From assembly GCF_900113025.1 (NCBI RefSeq), contig NZ_FONT01000003.1:124001-188000 (forward strand): a stretch of 64,000 nt of DNA. Reading direction: 5' to 3'. Shown here piece by piece: positions 1 to 7,925 of the stretch. Position 1 is the stretch's first letter; each line of letters begins with the position of its first letter. The position numbers and the translations under genes were made by a program. The notes beneath the pieces were generated by a model that saw only the letters and a list, made by a program, of their open reading frames with translations, had not been told where the DNA came from and did not search any database. Origin of the DNA: Alteribacillus iranensis. GTDB lineage: Bacteria > Bacillota > Bacilli > Bacillales > Marinococcaceae.

Positions 1-1
1 G

Positions 2-211
2 ACATTTGACATGTTCGGCAAGATGACCACTAAGCCATGGTTATACGCCAAAGGAGTAAAATGGGCTCATGCTGCTACCAAGCCGTTCAGTGAGGAAGAT
101 GAAATAACGAAAGGGCCTTCCCTTCTTCGCGAATGGACGAACTCAAAAAGCATGAAAAGACCACCCAATATGTCTTTCAGAGAATGGTGGGAGCGTGAAC
201 GGAAGGAGTGA
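2..211 (+). CDS. lutB: LutB-like iron-sulfur protein, C-terminal end only
   Basis: The window opens inside this reading frame, which has no start here and ends at TGA 209-211. The 69 visible residues resemble the C-terminal tail of LutB, the 4Fe-4S protein of the LutABC L-lactate oxidation complex: a K-W-A-x-A-A-x-x-P-F motif, then K-G-P, then W-T, and a final F-R-x-W-W. The LUD domain and ferredoxin cysteines would lie upstream, outside the window. TRAP transporter genes follow 83 bp later, so the locus may import and oxidise a hydroxy acid. The assignment rests on remembered similarity to B. subtilis LutB and covers only the tail. Confidence 0.7.
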   Translation, partial: TFDMFGKMTTKPWLYAKGVKWAHAATKPFSEEDEITKGPSLLREWTNSKSMKRPPNMSFREWWERERKE

Positions 212-293
212 GAAAGTAAACAGAATGAGAGTGCGATAAACTGACTCACCATTTATAAAGAGAAATATTTTTTAAGTAAGGAGAGCAAAGTCA

Positions 294-785
294 ATGTGGA
301 AGCGTTTTATAACAATACTGAACAAAGCTAGTGAAACAATTAGTGCATCGCTGCTTGTACTGATGGTAGTTCTTATATTCATGCAAATTGTTTCAAGAGG
401 TCTGTTCGGCACTTCTTATTCGTGGACAGAGGAAATTTCACGTTTTTCCATGATATGGATTACATTTTTAGGAGCCAGTATTGCCTTTCAATATACAGCT
501 CATATCGGCATAGATTACTTTGTGAAAAAACTCCCAGCTATTCCAGAGAGAATTGTGAATATCATAGGAGCTCTCATATGTGCTTTCTTTTTCGTCGTGT
601 TGGCACTAAAAGGATTTGAATTAATGCAAGGAGCAGGAAGTCAAGGCTCCCCAGCTTTACGTATCCCGATGAATTACGTGTATATCATCATTCCAGTTAG
701 CGCTGTTCTAATGCTGCTTAATTTAGTTGATGTTACTTGGAAACGGTGGAAGACTACTACAAATAACGAAGGGATTATGGAATAA
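294..785 (+). CDS. dctQ: TRAP transporter small permease (DctQ family)
   Basis: This 163-residue integral membrane protein has about four transmembrane helices (roughly residues 15-35, 48-66, 88-110 and 128-150). The W-T-E-E-x-x-R-F motif after the first helix is typical of DctQ small subunits. In TRAP transporters DctQ pairs with DctM to drive sodium-coupled uptake of organic acids delivered by a periplasmic or lipoprotein DctP receptor. The ribosome binding site AAGGAGAG lies a suitable distance upstream. The stop overlaps the dctM start (TAATG), indicating translational coupling. No DctP gene is visible, so it may be upstream of the window. Confidence 0.9.
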   Translation: MWKRFITILNKASETISASLLVLMVVLIFMQIVSRGLFGTSYSWTEEISRFSMIWITFLGASIAFQYTAHIGIDYFVKKLPAIPERIVNIIGALICAFFFVVLALKGFELMQGAGSQGSPALRIPMNYVYIIIPVSAVLMLLNLVDVTWKRWKTTTNNEGIME

Positions 786-2065
786 TGTCTATTTTTTTAT
801 TCGTCGTATTTATACTGCTTATTTTCATAAACGTCCCTATTTCCATTGCTCTTGGGTCCGCATCCTTAATATTCTTTCTCGTGAGTGGGAATTTTCCATT
901 AGAACTTATCCCTCAACGAATGTTTGCTGCTCTTGATTCGTTTCCTCTCATGGCAGCTCCTTTTTTCATTTTGGCAGGAAAATTGATGGAGCATGGAGGG
1001 ATTTCTCAGCGATTAATTGATTTTGCTCAAAGTTTGGTAGGACAACTAAGAGGAGGGCTGGCCCACGTAGGGATTGTAACGTGTATTTTCTTTGCAGCAC
1101 TTTCAGGGTCTGGCTCAGCAACTACTGCAGCCGTAGGGAGTATTTTAATACCGTATATGGTAAAAGAAGGGTATGATAGAGCCTTTTCTACAGCAGTCCA
1201 GGCAGCTGGGGGAACCACCGGTATCGTCATTCCTCCTAGTGTACCGCTAATCCTTTACGGGGTGTCTGCCGGAGTGTCGGTAAGCAGCTTGTTTATCGCT
1301 GGTATTATTCCAGGTCTTATGATTGGTTTATCTTTAATTCTTGTAAGTTATGTGATATCAGTAATTAAAGGATACCAAGGTACACAAGATAAAATGAATG
1401 TGAAAAAGTTGGCTGTCTCTTTTAGGAAAGCTTTTTTATCTTTGCTCATGCCAGTGATTATTTTAGGTGGGATATATGGAGGTATTTTTACTCCTACGGA
1501 AGCTTCTGTCGTCGCGGTTGTTTATGGGTTCTTTATTGGTTTTTTCGTATATCGCCAAATCAACTTTTCCGTGTTACGTGAAATATTAGTTTCTTCTGTT
1601 GTTACAACGTCTGTTATTTTGCTCCTTATCTCAACGGCTTCTTTATTTGGAATGATATTAACAAGAGAGCGAATCCCACAAACGGTTGCGGAAACATTTA
1701 TGGATAGCCCGCTAACACCACTAATCATTATGTTGTTAGTGAATGTATTTTTATTAATTGTAGGAACATTTATGGAGACCATTGCTTCTGTTATTATATT
1801 AACGCCTATCCTGCTTCCTGTCGTTACGGGCCTTGGCATGGATCCTATCCACTTCGGAATTGTTATGATTGCAAATTTATCGATTGGGTTAATTACACCG
1901 CCTGTAGGCATTAATTTGTTTGTCGGCTCACAAGTCGGTCAAGTTCCATACGAAAAATTGGTGAGAGCTATTTTACCATTCTTAGTTATGATGATCGTAG
2001 ATGTGTTGCTCCTGACATTTTTACCAGGAATCAGTATGTTCCTCGTAGATGTGCTCGAATCATAA
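785..2065 (+). CDS. dctM: TRAP transporter large permease (DctM family)
   Basis: A 426-residue, strongly hydrophobic protein with about 11-12 membrane segments, the usual size for DctM. Family signatures are the glycine/serine-rich A-L-S-G-S-G-S-A-T-T-A-A-V-G stretch near residue 105 and the G-L-I-T-P-P-V-G-I-N-L-F motif near residue 375. It forms the sodium-driven channel of the transporter with the preceding DctQ. The start codon overlaps the dctQ stop. The substrate cannot be read from the sequence. The LutB-like gene just upstream suggests lactate, glycolate or another 2-hydroxy acid, which is inference from context. Confidence 0.92.
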   Translation: MSIFLFVVFILLIFINVPISIALGSASLIFFLVSGNFPLELIPQRMFAALDSFPLMAAPFFILAGKLMEHGGISQRLIDFAQSLVGQLRGGLAHVGIVTCIFFAALSGSGSATTAAVGSILIPYMVKEGYDRAFSTAVQAAGGTTGIVIPPSVPLILYGVSAGVSVSSLFIAGIIPGLMIGLSLILVSYVISVIKGYQGTQDKMNVKKLAVSFRKAFLSLLMPVIILGGIYGGIFTPTEASVVAVVYGFFIGFFVYRQINFSVLREILVSSVVTTSVILLLISTASLFGMILTRERIPQTVAETFMDSPLTPLIIMLLVNVFLLIVGTFMETIASVIILTPILLPVVTGLGMDPIHFGIVMIANLSIGLITPPVGINLFVGSQVGQVPYEKLVRAILPFLVMMIVDVLLLTFLPGISMFLVDVLES

Positions 2066-2075
2066 AAAGATACTT

Positions 2076-2114
2076 TTATCAGAAGCGGTCACCTCAGTTG
2101 CGCGCTTTTGATAA
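2076..2114 (+). terminator. stem-loop after dctM
   Basis: A 12-bp stem (2076-2087 with 2103-2114, one G-T pair) closes a 15-nt loop just after dctM. No T-run follows, so it may act as a weak terminator or as an mRNA 3' end stabiliser. Confidence 0.4.
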
Positions 2115-2164
2115 TAGGAAGCTTAATGAATGAGGAAAGATTACTTAGCTGGTGACGGTCACCC

Positions 2165-2209
2165 ATGACACTTGTCATATAAAATTCCTGACAAATATGA
2201 CTATGTCAT
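2165..2209 (+). promoter_or_regulatory. two palindromes upstream of des, probable DesR operators
   Basis: ATGACACTTGTCAT (2165-2178) and ATGACTATGTCAT (2197-2209) are perfect inverted repeats with the same ATGAC/GTCAT half-sites. Their centres are about 31 bp apart, close to three helical turns, and they sit 45-90 bp before the des start. In B. subtilis, phosphorylated DesR binds two adjacent sites upstream of des to activate it in the cold. The desK-desR genes immediately downstream support the same role here. Assignment to DesR is inference. Confidence 0.7.
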
Positions 2210-2254
2210 CCTGCCTCCTTGTACTATCCTTAAGATAGAAAAAAGGGGGCAGCT

Positions 2255-3301
2255 ATGAATAACAAACTAAAACAAAAAGAACTTCGAAACAAGGTTGCAC
2301 CTTTTGCAACATCTGACCGAAAAAAAAGTATGATACAACTGATGAATACGATACCGCCGTTCTTTCTTCTTTGGTTTCTAGCTTATCAAAGTCAATCCAT
2401 CTCCATGTGGTTAACGGTTTTTCTAGCAGTGATTACAGGAGGATTCGTCGTACGAATCTTTATTATTTTCCACGACTGTGCACACCAATCTTTCTTCTCG
2501 AGTAAAAAAGCGAATCAGATATGGGGAACGATTACTGGGATAATTACTCACTTCCCGTTTGAAAAATGGAAAAAAGAACACGCCATACACCATGCTACGA
2601 GTGGCAATTTAGACAAACGAGGAACCGGTGATATTTGGGTTATGACAGTAAACGAGTATATGGCAGCTTCTTTTTGGAAAAAAGTAAAATATAGATTGTA
2701 CCGAAATCCATTTGTTATGTTTGGGTTAGGTCCGTTTTTTCTATTTTTTATTGACAATCGGATCAATCGGAAGAAAGCAACTAAAAAAGAGCGATGGAAT
2801 ACATATTTTATTAATGTAACCATTGTTCTTATCTATACCATTGTTATTAGTGTGATTGGATGGCAGGCTTTTCTTCTCATACAATTACCGATATTGTTTG
2901 TAGCAGGTTCCGTAGGGATATGGTTGTTTTATGTACAGCATCAATTTGAAGACTCCTACTATGAGAACGAAGAAGAATGGAACTATGTTAAAGCTGCTGT
3001 GGATGGGAGCTCGTATTATAAGCTTCCGAAAATATTAGAGTGGCTGACAGGAAGTATCGGCTATCATCATGTTCATCACTTAAGCCCGAGAGTTCCTAAT
3101 TACCGCTTAGAAGACGCCCATCACTCAAACAAACCGTTACAAGAAGCTACAACGATAACGATACGAACCAGCTTGGAATCCGTTCGGTTTCGTCTGTACG
3201 ATGAGGCAGCTCAAACATTTGTAAGTTTTAAAGATCTAAAAAAACAACATGTAAAAAAATCTGCAACGGGAGTCATATTAAATAATAATACAACGACCTA
3301 A
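2255..3301 (+). CDS. des: membrane acyl-lipid desaturase
   Basis: This 348-residue protein matches the size of B. subtilis Des (352), which introduces a cis double bond into membrane phospholipid acyl chains to keep the membrane fluid in the cold. The three histidine clusters that hold the di-iron centre are present: HDCAH at 73-77, HAIHH at 109-113 and HHVHH at 271-275. Hydrophobic segments occur at about 31-72, 151-166 and 183-228. The ATG follows an AAAGGGGG ribosome binding site. The DesK-DesR two-component pair follows, and two palindromes precede it. Together they form a complete temperature-sensing desaturase circuit. The 3' end carries a strong terminator. Confidence 0.95.
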   Translation: MNNKLKQKELRNKVAPFATSDRKKSMIQLMNTIPPFFLLWFLAYQSQSISMWLTVFLAVITGGFVVRIFIIFHDCAHQSFFSSKKANQIWGTITGIITHFPFEKWKKEHAIHHATSGNLDKRGTGDIWVMTVNEYMAASFWKKVKYRLYRNPFVMFGLGPFFLFFIDNRINRKKATKKERWNTYFINVTIVLIYTIVISVIGWQAFLLIQLPILFVAGSVGIWLFYVQHQFEDSYYENEEEWNYVKAAVDGSSYYKLPKILEWLTGSIGYHHVHHLSPRVPNYRLEDAHHSNKPLQEATTITIRTSLESVRFRLYDEAAQTFVSFKDLKKQHVKKSATGVILNNNTTT

Positions 3302-3309
3302 TATGGTAT

Positions 3310-3344
3310 AAGTCCCCTCTGCACGTCAGCAGGAGGGGACTTTT
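3310..3344 (+). terminator. rho-independent terminator after des
   Basis: A 9-bp stem AGTCCCCTC/GAGGGGACT (3311-3319 with 3333-3341) is followed by TTTT. It separates des from desKR, so the kinase and regulator probably have their own promoter or depend on read-through. Confidence 0.85.
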
Positions 3345-3394
3345 GATATACTTAGTGACATGTTGAATTGTACACATTGCGAGGGATAGAACAT

Positions 3395-4525
3395 ATGAAA
3401 AACTGGTTCCACATCATTCCAAAGAACACCGGACTTAGCTCGTATATATGGGTTATATTTTGTATCCTGCCCTTTTATTTTATTTTCAAATCGTCTTCTA
3501 TTATTGAGATCTTGTTTGGTATAACGATGATTTTTCTCTTTTTTGGATCGTATCGTTTATCTTTTATTTCTGAGGGCTGGCCTGTGTATATATGGGTATC
3601 TATTAAGATGGCTATTAATATGGTCATGACTATTTTGTTTGGATATGTGTATTTTGCTTTATTTTTAGCATTTTTTATAGGAAAGATTCAGAGGAAAATA
3701 GGATTTTGGGTGCTGTACGCTATTCATATCGTAAGTACATCTTTAACTATTGTTGTTAGTGTGCTAAGAGATCAATCCCTGATCATGTCTCAGTTGCCTT
3801 TTATTGTGATCACTGTACTTGGAGTAGTGATGCTTCCTTTGTCCATTCACAATAGAATCAAGAGAGAGGTATTAGAAGATAAGTTAGAAGATGCCAATGA
3901 AAAGATTTCACAGATGATGGTAATGGAAGAACGACAGAGAATCGCACGTGACTTGCACGACACGCTCGGACAAAAGCTGTCCCTCATTGGTCTGAAAAGT
4001 GACCTTGCTGGCAAGTTAATAGAAAAAAATCCCGAGAACGCTAAAGAAGAAATCAAGGATATTCACCAAACGGCAAGAACAGCCTTGAAAGAAGTGCGTG
4101 AGATGGTTTCTGATATGAAGGGAACAACAATAAAAGATGAGGTAATTCGTGTGACCCAGTTATTAACAGCTGCTAACATTGAAGTAGATATGAAGGGAAC
4201 TCCTCATTTAACAGACACACCCTTATTAGTAGAAAATGTACTAAGTATGTGTTTGAAAGAAGCTGTTACCAATATTGTTAAACATAGTGAAGCATCAAAG
4301 TGTGATATTTATATGAAAGAGTCTGAGGATGAAGTAATAATGGAAATTAAAGATAATGGAAAAAAAGTAGATCGAGACATCGTAAAAGGGAACGGGTTAA
4401 GAGGGATGGATGAACGCCTGGAGTTTGTGAATGGCAGTCTTACCATTGAAGTAACCAATGGTATGTCCCTCACCATTCAAGTTCCCAAAGTCATTCAGCA
4501 GGTTACAAAGGAGGAGTTTTTATGA
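3395..4525 (+). CDS. desK: membrane sensor histidine kinase DesK
   Basis: A 376-residue HisKA_3-type kinase. Several hydrophobic helices fill residues 1-150, a coiled-coil linker follows at about 158-182, and the H-box R-D-L-H-D places the phospho-accepting histidine at residue 188, the same number as in B. subtilis DesK. That agreement supports ATG 3395 (ribosome binding site GAGGG, 9 nt spacing) over an upstream TTG at 3368. The C-terminal ATPase domain has N (A-V-T-N-I-V-K-H) and G (G-N-G-L-R-G-M) boxes. DesK senses membrane thickness and acts as kinase or phosphatase on DesR. The gene overlaps desR by 4 bp. Confidence 0.93.
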   Translation: MKNWFHIIPKNTGLSSYIWVIFCILPFYFIFKSSSIIEILFGITMIFLFFGSYRLSFISEGWPVYIWVSIKMAINMVMTILFGYVYFALFLAFFIGKIQRKIGFWVLYAIHIVSTSLTIVVSVLRDQSLIMSQLPFIVITVLGVVMLPLSIHNRIKREVLEDKLEDANEKISQMMVMEERQRIARDLHDTLGQKLSLIGLKSDLAGKLIEKNPENAKEEIKDIHQTARTALKEVREMVSDMKGTTIKDEVIRVTQLLTAANIEVDMKGTPHLTDTPLLVENVLSMCLKEAVTNIVKHSEASKCDIYMKESEDEVIMEIKDNGKKVDRDIVKGNGLRGMDERLEFVNGSLTIEVTNGMSLTIQVPKVIQQVTKEEFL

Positions 4526-5124
4526 TTCGAATTGTAATCGCTGAAGATCAGCGCATGCTTTTAGGGGCTCTTGGTTCCCTGTTAGATCTAGAAGAGGATA
4601 TGCAAGTAGTCGGTAAAGCAGGAAATGGACAAGAGGCAATTAAACTGGTAAAAAAGTTACAGCCTGATATTTGTATGATGGATATTGAGATGCCTGTGAA
4701 GAGTGGTCTGGACGCAGCGGAAGAACTAATGGAGGACACGTGCAAAGTGATTATTTTAACTACATTTGCTCGTGCAGGTTATTTTGAAAGAGCAAGGAAA
4801 GCAAAGGTTCAAGGATACTTATTGAAGGACAGCCCCAGTGAGGAGTTAGCCAATTCCATACGTGTCATTATGGATGGGAGGCAGGTGTATGCCACGGAAT
4901 TAATAGATATTGCATACGAGAGAGTGGAAAATCCGTTAACGGATCGAGAACAAGAAGTGCTTCAATTAATCTCTGAAGGCAAGACAACGAAAGAAATAGC
5001 TTTAGAACTTCATTTGACTTCGGGCACGATTCGAAATTATGTGTCGGTTATTTTAGATAAATTGGAAGTGAGTAACCGCATTGAAGCTGTATCAAAATTT
5101 AAAGAAAGAGGCTGGATTAGGTAA
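4522..5124 (+). CDS. desR: NarL-type response regulator DesR
   Basis: This 200-residue regulator has a receiver domain with the acidic pocket E8-D9 and the phosphorylation site D54 (M-M-D-I-E-M-P), followed by a LuxR/NarL helix-turn-helix from about residue 135 (L-T-D-R-E-Q-E-V-L-Q-L). The ATG overlaps the desK stop (ATGA), so the two are translationally coupled. By family knowledge, phosphorylated DesR activates des. The two palindromes upstream of des are the likely targets. The ribosome binding site is AAAGGAGG inside the desK 3' end. Confidence 0.93.
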   Translation: MIRIVIAEDQRMLLGALGSLLDLEEDMQVVGKAGNGQEAIKLVKKLQPDICMMDIEMPVKSGLDAAEELMEDTCKVIILTTFARAGYFERARKAKVQGYLLKDSPSEELANSIRVIMDGRQVYATELIDIAYERVENPLTDREQEVLQLISEGKTTKEIALELHLTSGTIRNYVSVILDKLEVSNRIEAVSKFKERGWIR

Positions 5125-5213
5125 TTTTGTCAAGATTTGTGTCCGAATGGGGCACCTATTACTATCGAAGGAAAAACGGAGAAGTAATGAAAAAAGTCCT
5201 GAACAAGAAAACG

Positions 5214-5257
5214 AAGCAGAGACCTACTAATAATTATGGGGTCTTTGCTTTTTTTAA
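5214..5257 (+). terminator. terminator after desR
   Basis: An 11-bp stem (5214-5224 with 5240-5250, one G-T pair) is followed by a run of seven T. Confidence 0.85.
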
Positions 5258-5326
5258 AAGGATTTTAAAAGAAAATAAAGAATTTTTAAAATAGGGAAAG
5301 TATAAAAGGAGGCGAATAAAAAAACA

Positions 5327-6745
5327 ATGGGTTTACTAATCAAAAACGGAACGATTGTAACGGCGGTAGATGAATTTGTTGGGGACATATTTATCGAAGG
5401 GGAGAAAATAAACGCGATCGGAAAAGAGCTAAACATAGAAGCAGACCAAGTAATGGATGCGAAGGGAAAATACGTCCTTCCTGGAGGAATTGACCAGCAC
5501 GTTCATTATTCTTTTGATTTTAAAGGAGAACGAGTAAGAGGATTTGAAACATCCAACGCAGCAATTGCGGGCGGAACTACTACTGTTATTGAATTTGTTA
5601 ACCAGGAACAAGGAAAAGGAATTGCCGAGACCATCGAACAGTATGATAAAGAGGAAGTATCAAAGTATGCCATGGCTGACTATTCTTTCCATGGTGTGAT
5701 TTGTGATCCTCGGGATGAAGTGTTTGAAGAAATTCAGAGTCTGCCTGAAAAAGGAATAACGACGGTTAAATTGTTTATGGCTTATAAGGGACTCCCTTTC
5801 CACAGTGACGATGAATCTATCTACAAGGCGCTTCGTGCTTCAAGAGACGCTGGTGTTACTGTAATGGTTCATGCTGAAAATGCAGATGTTATTGACACAT
5901 TACAAAAAGAGTGTGTCGAAGCAGGAAATACAAGCCCGTATTATCATGCTGTTTCCCGCCCGCCACTTGTAGAAGTGGAAGCGACTCAACGAGCGATTAA
6001 CCTTGCGAAAATGGCGGACGCACCAATTTATATTGTTCATGTTACGGCAAAAGAGGTAATGGAATCCATCCGTGAGGCACACAATGAAGGATATCCTATA
6101 TATGGAGAAACGTGCACCCATTATCTCGTACTCGATAAAGAGGATTTAGCAAAGCCAAATTTTGAAGGAGCCAAATATGTTTGCTCTCCGGCTCTACGTT
6201 CAGAAAAGGATAGAACTGCACTCTGGGAAGCTATTAACAAGGGCTGGTTAAATGCCGTCAGTTCAGATCATTGCGGCTTTAATTGGAAAACACAAAAACA
6301 TATGGGGATCCATGATTTCACCAATATACCAAATGGCTCACCGGGGGTACAGGACCGATTAGAAATACTTTGGACCTACGGGGTAAACAAAGGGATTATT
6401 TCAAAGCAAAGATTGGTCGATCTTTTCTCCACCACTCCCGCTAAAAATAACGGACTGATTCAAAAAGGACATTTAGGCGTAGGGTATGATGCGGATATTG
6501 TTATATACGACCCAGATCATAGAAGAATAATTTCAAACGACAACAGCTTGCATGGCGTGGATTATAATACGTATGAAGGAATGACAGTAGAAGGAAGAGT
6601 AAAAGACGTATTTTTAAGAGGAAAACGAGTCGTTTCGGATGGTCAATTTATTGGTGAATATGGAGACGGTAAATTTCTGCATAGCGAACCATATGGATTG
6701 TGCTACGAAGGACAAGAGAAAAAAGAAACAAGCACCTCTTCCTAA
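5327..6745 (+). CDS. hydA: dihydropyrimidinase / D-hydantoinase
   Basis: A 472-residue amidohydrolase of the cyclic amidase family, which opens dihydropyrimidines or 5-substituted hydantoins to N-carbamoyl amino acids. The first metal-binding H-x-H is H58-V-H60 (G-I-D-Q-H-V-H), and the K-L-F-M-A-Y-K segment near residue 150 carries the lysine that is carbamylated in this family. Further metal histidines appear in V-M-V-H-A-E and Y-I-V-H-V-T. The length is typical. A strong AAAGGAGG ribosome binding site precedes ATG 5327. It is a single-gene unit between terminators. No pyrimidine-catabolism or carbamoylase gene is adjacent, so the physiological substrate is open. Confidence 0.9.
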   Translation: MGLLIKNGTIVTAVDEFVGDIFIEGEKINAIGKELNIEADQVMDAKGKYVLPGGIDQHVHYSFDFKGERVRGFETSNAAIAGGTTTVIEFVNQEQGKGIAETIEQYDKEEVSKYAMADYSFHGVICDPRDEVFEEIQSLPEKGITTVKLFMAYKGLPFHSDDESIYKALRASRDAGVTVMVHAENADVIDTLQKECVEAGNTSPYYHAVSRPPLVEVEATQRAINLAKMADAPIYIVHVTAKEVMESIREAHNEGYPIYGETCTHYLVLDKEDLAKPNFEGAKYVCSPALRSEKDRTALWEAINKGWLNAVSSDHCGFNWKTQKHMGIHDFTNIPNGSPGVQDRLEILWTYGVNKGIISKQRLVDLFSTTPAKNNGLIQKGHLGVGYDADIVIYDPDHRRIISNDNSLHGVDYNTYEGMTVEGRVKDVFLRGKRVVSDGQFIGEYGDGKFLHSEPYGLCYEGQEKKETSTSS

Positions 6746-6754
6746 GGGAAGACG

Positions 6755-6797
6755 AATACCTTCGCTTAGTGAGTAACGCTATGACGGGGGTATTTTT
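6755..6797 (+). terminator. possible terminator after the hydantoinase gene
   Basis: AATACC at 6755-6760 can pair with GGTATT at 6789-6794, followed by TTT. The stem is short and the loop is long, so this is a weak candidate. Confidence 0.4.
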
Positions 6798-6823
6798 GTT
6801 ACAGAACAGTTTATTATAAACAA

Positions 6824-6852
6824 TTGACGGTTATGTAATTTATGTGTATCTT
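6824..6852 (+). promoter_or_regulatory. sigma-A-type promoter of the TetR gene
   Basis: TTGACG (6824-6829) and TATCTT (6847-6852) are spaced by exactly 17 bp, about 70 bp before the TetR-family gene. Confidence 0.6.
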
Positions 6853-6924
6853 AAAAAAAGGAATGATTTGCTAAATCTTGTAAATAATTGAATAAGTTTC
6901 AAAGTGGAAGGCGTTGATTAACCA

Positions 6925-7521
6925 TTGGCAGCACAAGAGATAAAAAAATATGCGCTGGCACTTTTTATTGAAAAAGGATTCGAAGGGGCATCTCTTACTG
7001 ATATTGGCAACAAAGTTGGCATAAAAAAACAATCCATTTACTTTCATTACAAAAATAAAGATGATCTTTTTCTGCAAATCGTGAAAGGGACGGTGATGGA
7101 GGAGTTGGAGTCATTAAACCGTTTCTTCGAGGACTCCTCAACAGATAAGTCTCTTCATGACCATTTGTTACATTATATTTATCATGTAAAAAACAGGTAC
7201 GAAGACCCGGATGATAAAAAAATTAAATTCCTTATAAGAGTTATGTTTTCTCCTCCCCATCATCTGAAAGATACGGTTATGTCGTATATCATGATTTTTT
7301 ATCGGCGTCTGGAACAAATTGTTTTATCGCTATACCGCAATCATGAAGAAGAGATACGAGTGGACGCAGAGGATGGAGCCTTATCTTTTATGAATTTTAT
7401 AGATGGTCTTATGACAGAACTTGTCTACGTCAACAGCCAAAGCTTTCAAAAGCGATTAAGTGTTTGCTGGGATATATATTGGTGGGGGATTAAGAAATGT
7501 AATGAAGGAACGTCCCAGTAA
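6925..7521 (+). CDS. TetR/AcrR family transcriptional regulator
   Basis: This 198-residue protein has an N-terminal TetR helix-turn-helix (about residues 6-50; A-S-L-T-D-I-G-N-K-V-G-I-K-K-Q-S-I-Y-F-H is the recognition region) and an all-helical ligand-binding C-terminus with no close match I can name. The start is TTG 6925 with GGAAGG about 13 nt upstream. An in-frame TAA directly before it excludes a longer protein. No pump or enzyme gene adjoins it on the same strand. The nearest efflux genes are the SMR pair 1.2 kb downstream, so the target is unknown. A short hairpin overlapping the stop may terminate it. Confidence 0.85.
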   Translation: MAAQEIKKYALALFIEKGFEGASLTDIGNKVGIKKQSIYFHYKNKDDLFLQIVKGTVMEELESLNRFFEDSSTDKSLHDHLLHYIYHVKNRYEDPDDKKIKFLIRVMFSPPHHLKDTVMSYIMIFYRRLEQIVLSLYRNHEEEIRVDAEDGALSFMNFIDGLMTELVYVNSQSFQKRLSVCWDIYWWGIKKCNEGTSQ

Positions 7522-7550
7522 GGGAGGTTCTTTTCATTTTACAATGAGAC

Positions 7551-7583
7551 AGCTGGCATGGGGAGTACCCCTGCCAGCTTTAT
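7551..7583 (-). terminator. hairpin between convergent genes
   Basis: AGCTGGCA-T-GGGG pairs with CCCC-TGCCAGCT (7551-7563 with 7568-7579), a 12-bp stem with one bulge. It lies between the TetR gene and the small gene on the opposite strand and may end transcription from both sides. Confidence 0.6.
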
Positions 7584-7599
7584 CCGAAAACAGAATGAA

Positions 7600-7734
7600 T
7601 TAGCGATCGCTTTTTACAGATTGATATCCTTTATCTGCTCTTTTGAAATCATTGGGGTATCTGACTTCCTGGGTAGAGCTAAGCCCGTTATTACGATCGG
7701 TCATTTGTTTATGAGGTGCTTTTTCGTCAGCCAT
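7600..7734 (-). CDS. small hydrophilic protein, 44 residues, unknown function
   Basis: A short open frame on the minus strand starts at ATG 7734 with an excellent AAAGGAGAG ribosome binding site 6-8 nt upstream and ends at TAA 7600-7602, giving 44 residues. The product begins M-A-D-E-K-A-P-H-K-Q and is charged (many Lys, Arg, Asp), with no signal peptide, membrane segment or cysteine. It is followed by a 12-bp hairpin, so it looks like a complete monocistronic unit. Such small hydrophilic proteins are common in spore formers, but I recognise no family and assign no function. Confidence 0.6.
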   Translation of the reverse strand: MADEKAPHKQMTDRNNGLSSTQEVRYPNDFKRADKGYQSVKSDR

Positions 7735-7760
7735 GTGAAACTCTCCTTTCTTTGATGAAG

Positions 7761-7790
7761 AAACCACATACTCTTACAACGATGTGGTTT
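7761..7790 (-). repeat. hairpin in the leader of the small gene
   Basis: AAACCACAT (7761-7769) and ATGTGGTTT (7782-7790) form a perfect 9-bp stem about 30 nt upstream of the 44-codon gene. Its role is unknown. No plus-strand gene ends here that would need a terminator. Confidence 0.5.
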
Positions 7791-7925
7791 TATGTTTCCC
7801 AACGTGCCTTTTTTCTAAACCTGGACGATCTATGTTTACATTGGTAAAAAATTGTCTATTAGCCATACATAAGGTGTTTTCATACAGGTTGGTAGACGGT
7901 GGGGAAAACGATTGGAGGGTAAAAT

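Noticed and set aside
7558-7755. 65-codon plus-strand frame
   Set aside because: It lies over the minus-strand 44-codon gene and the terminator hairpin, has no ribosome binding site and has an unlikely composition.
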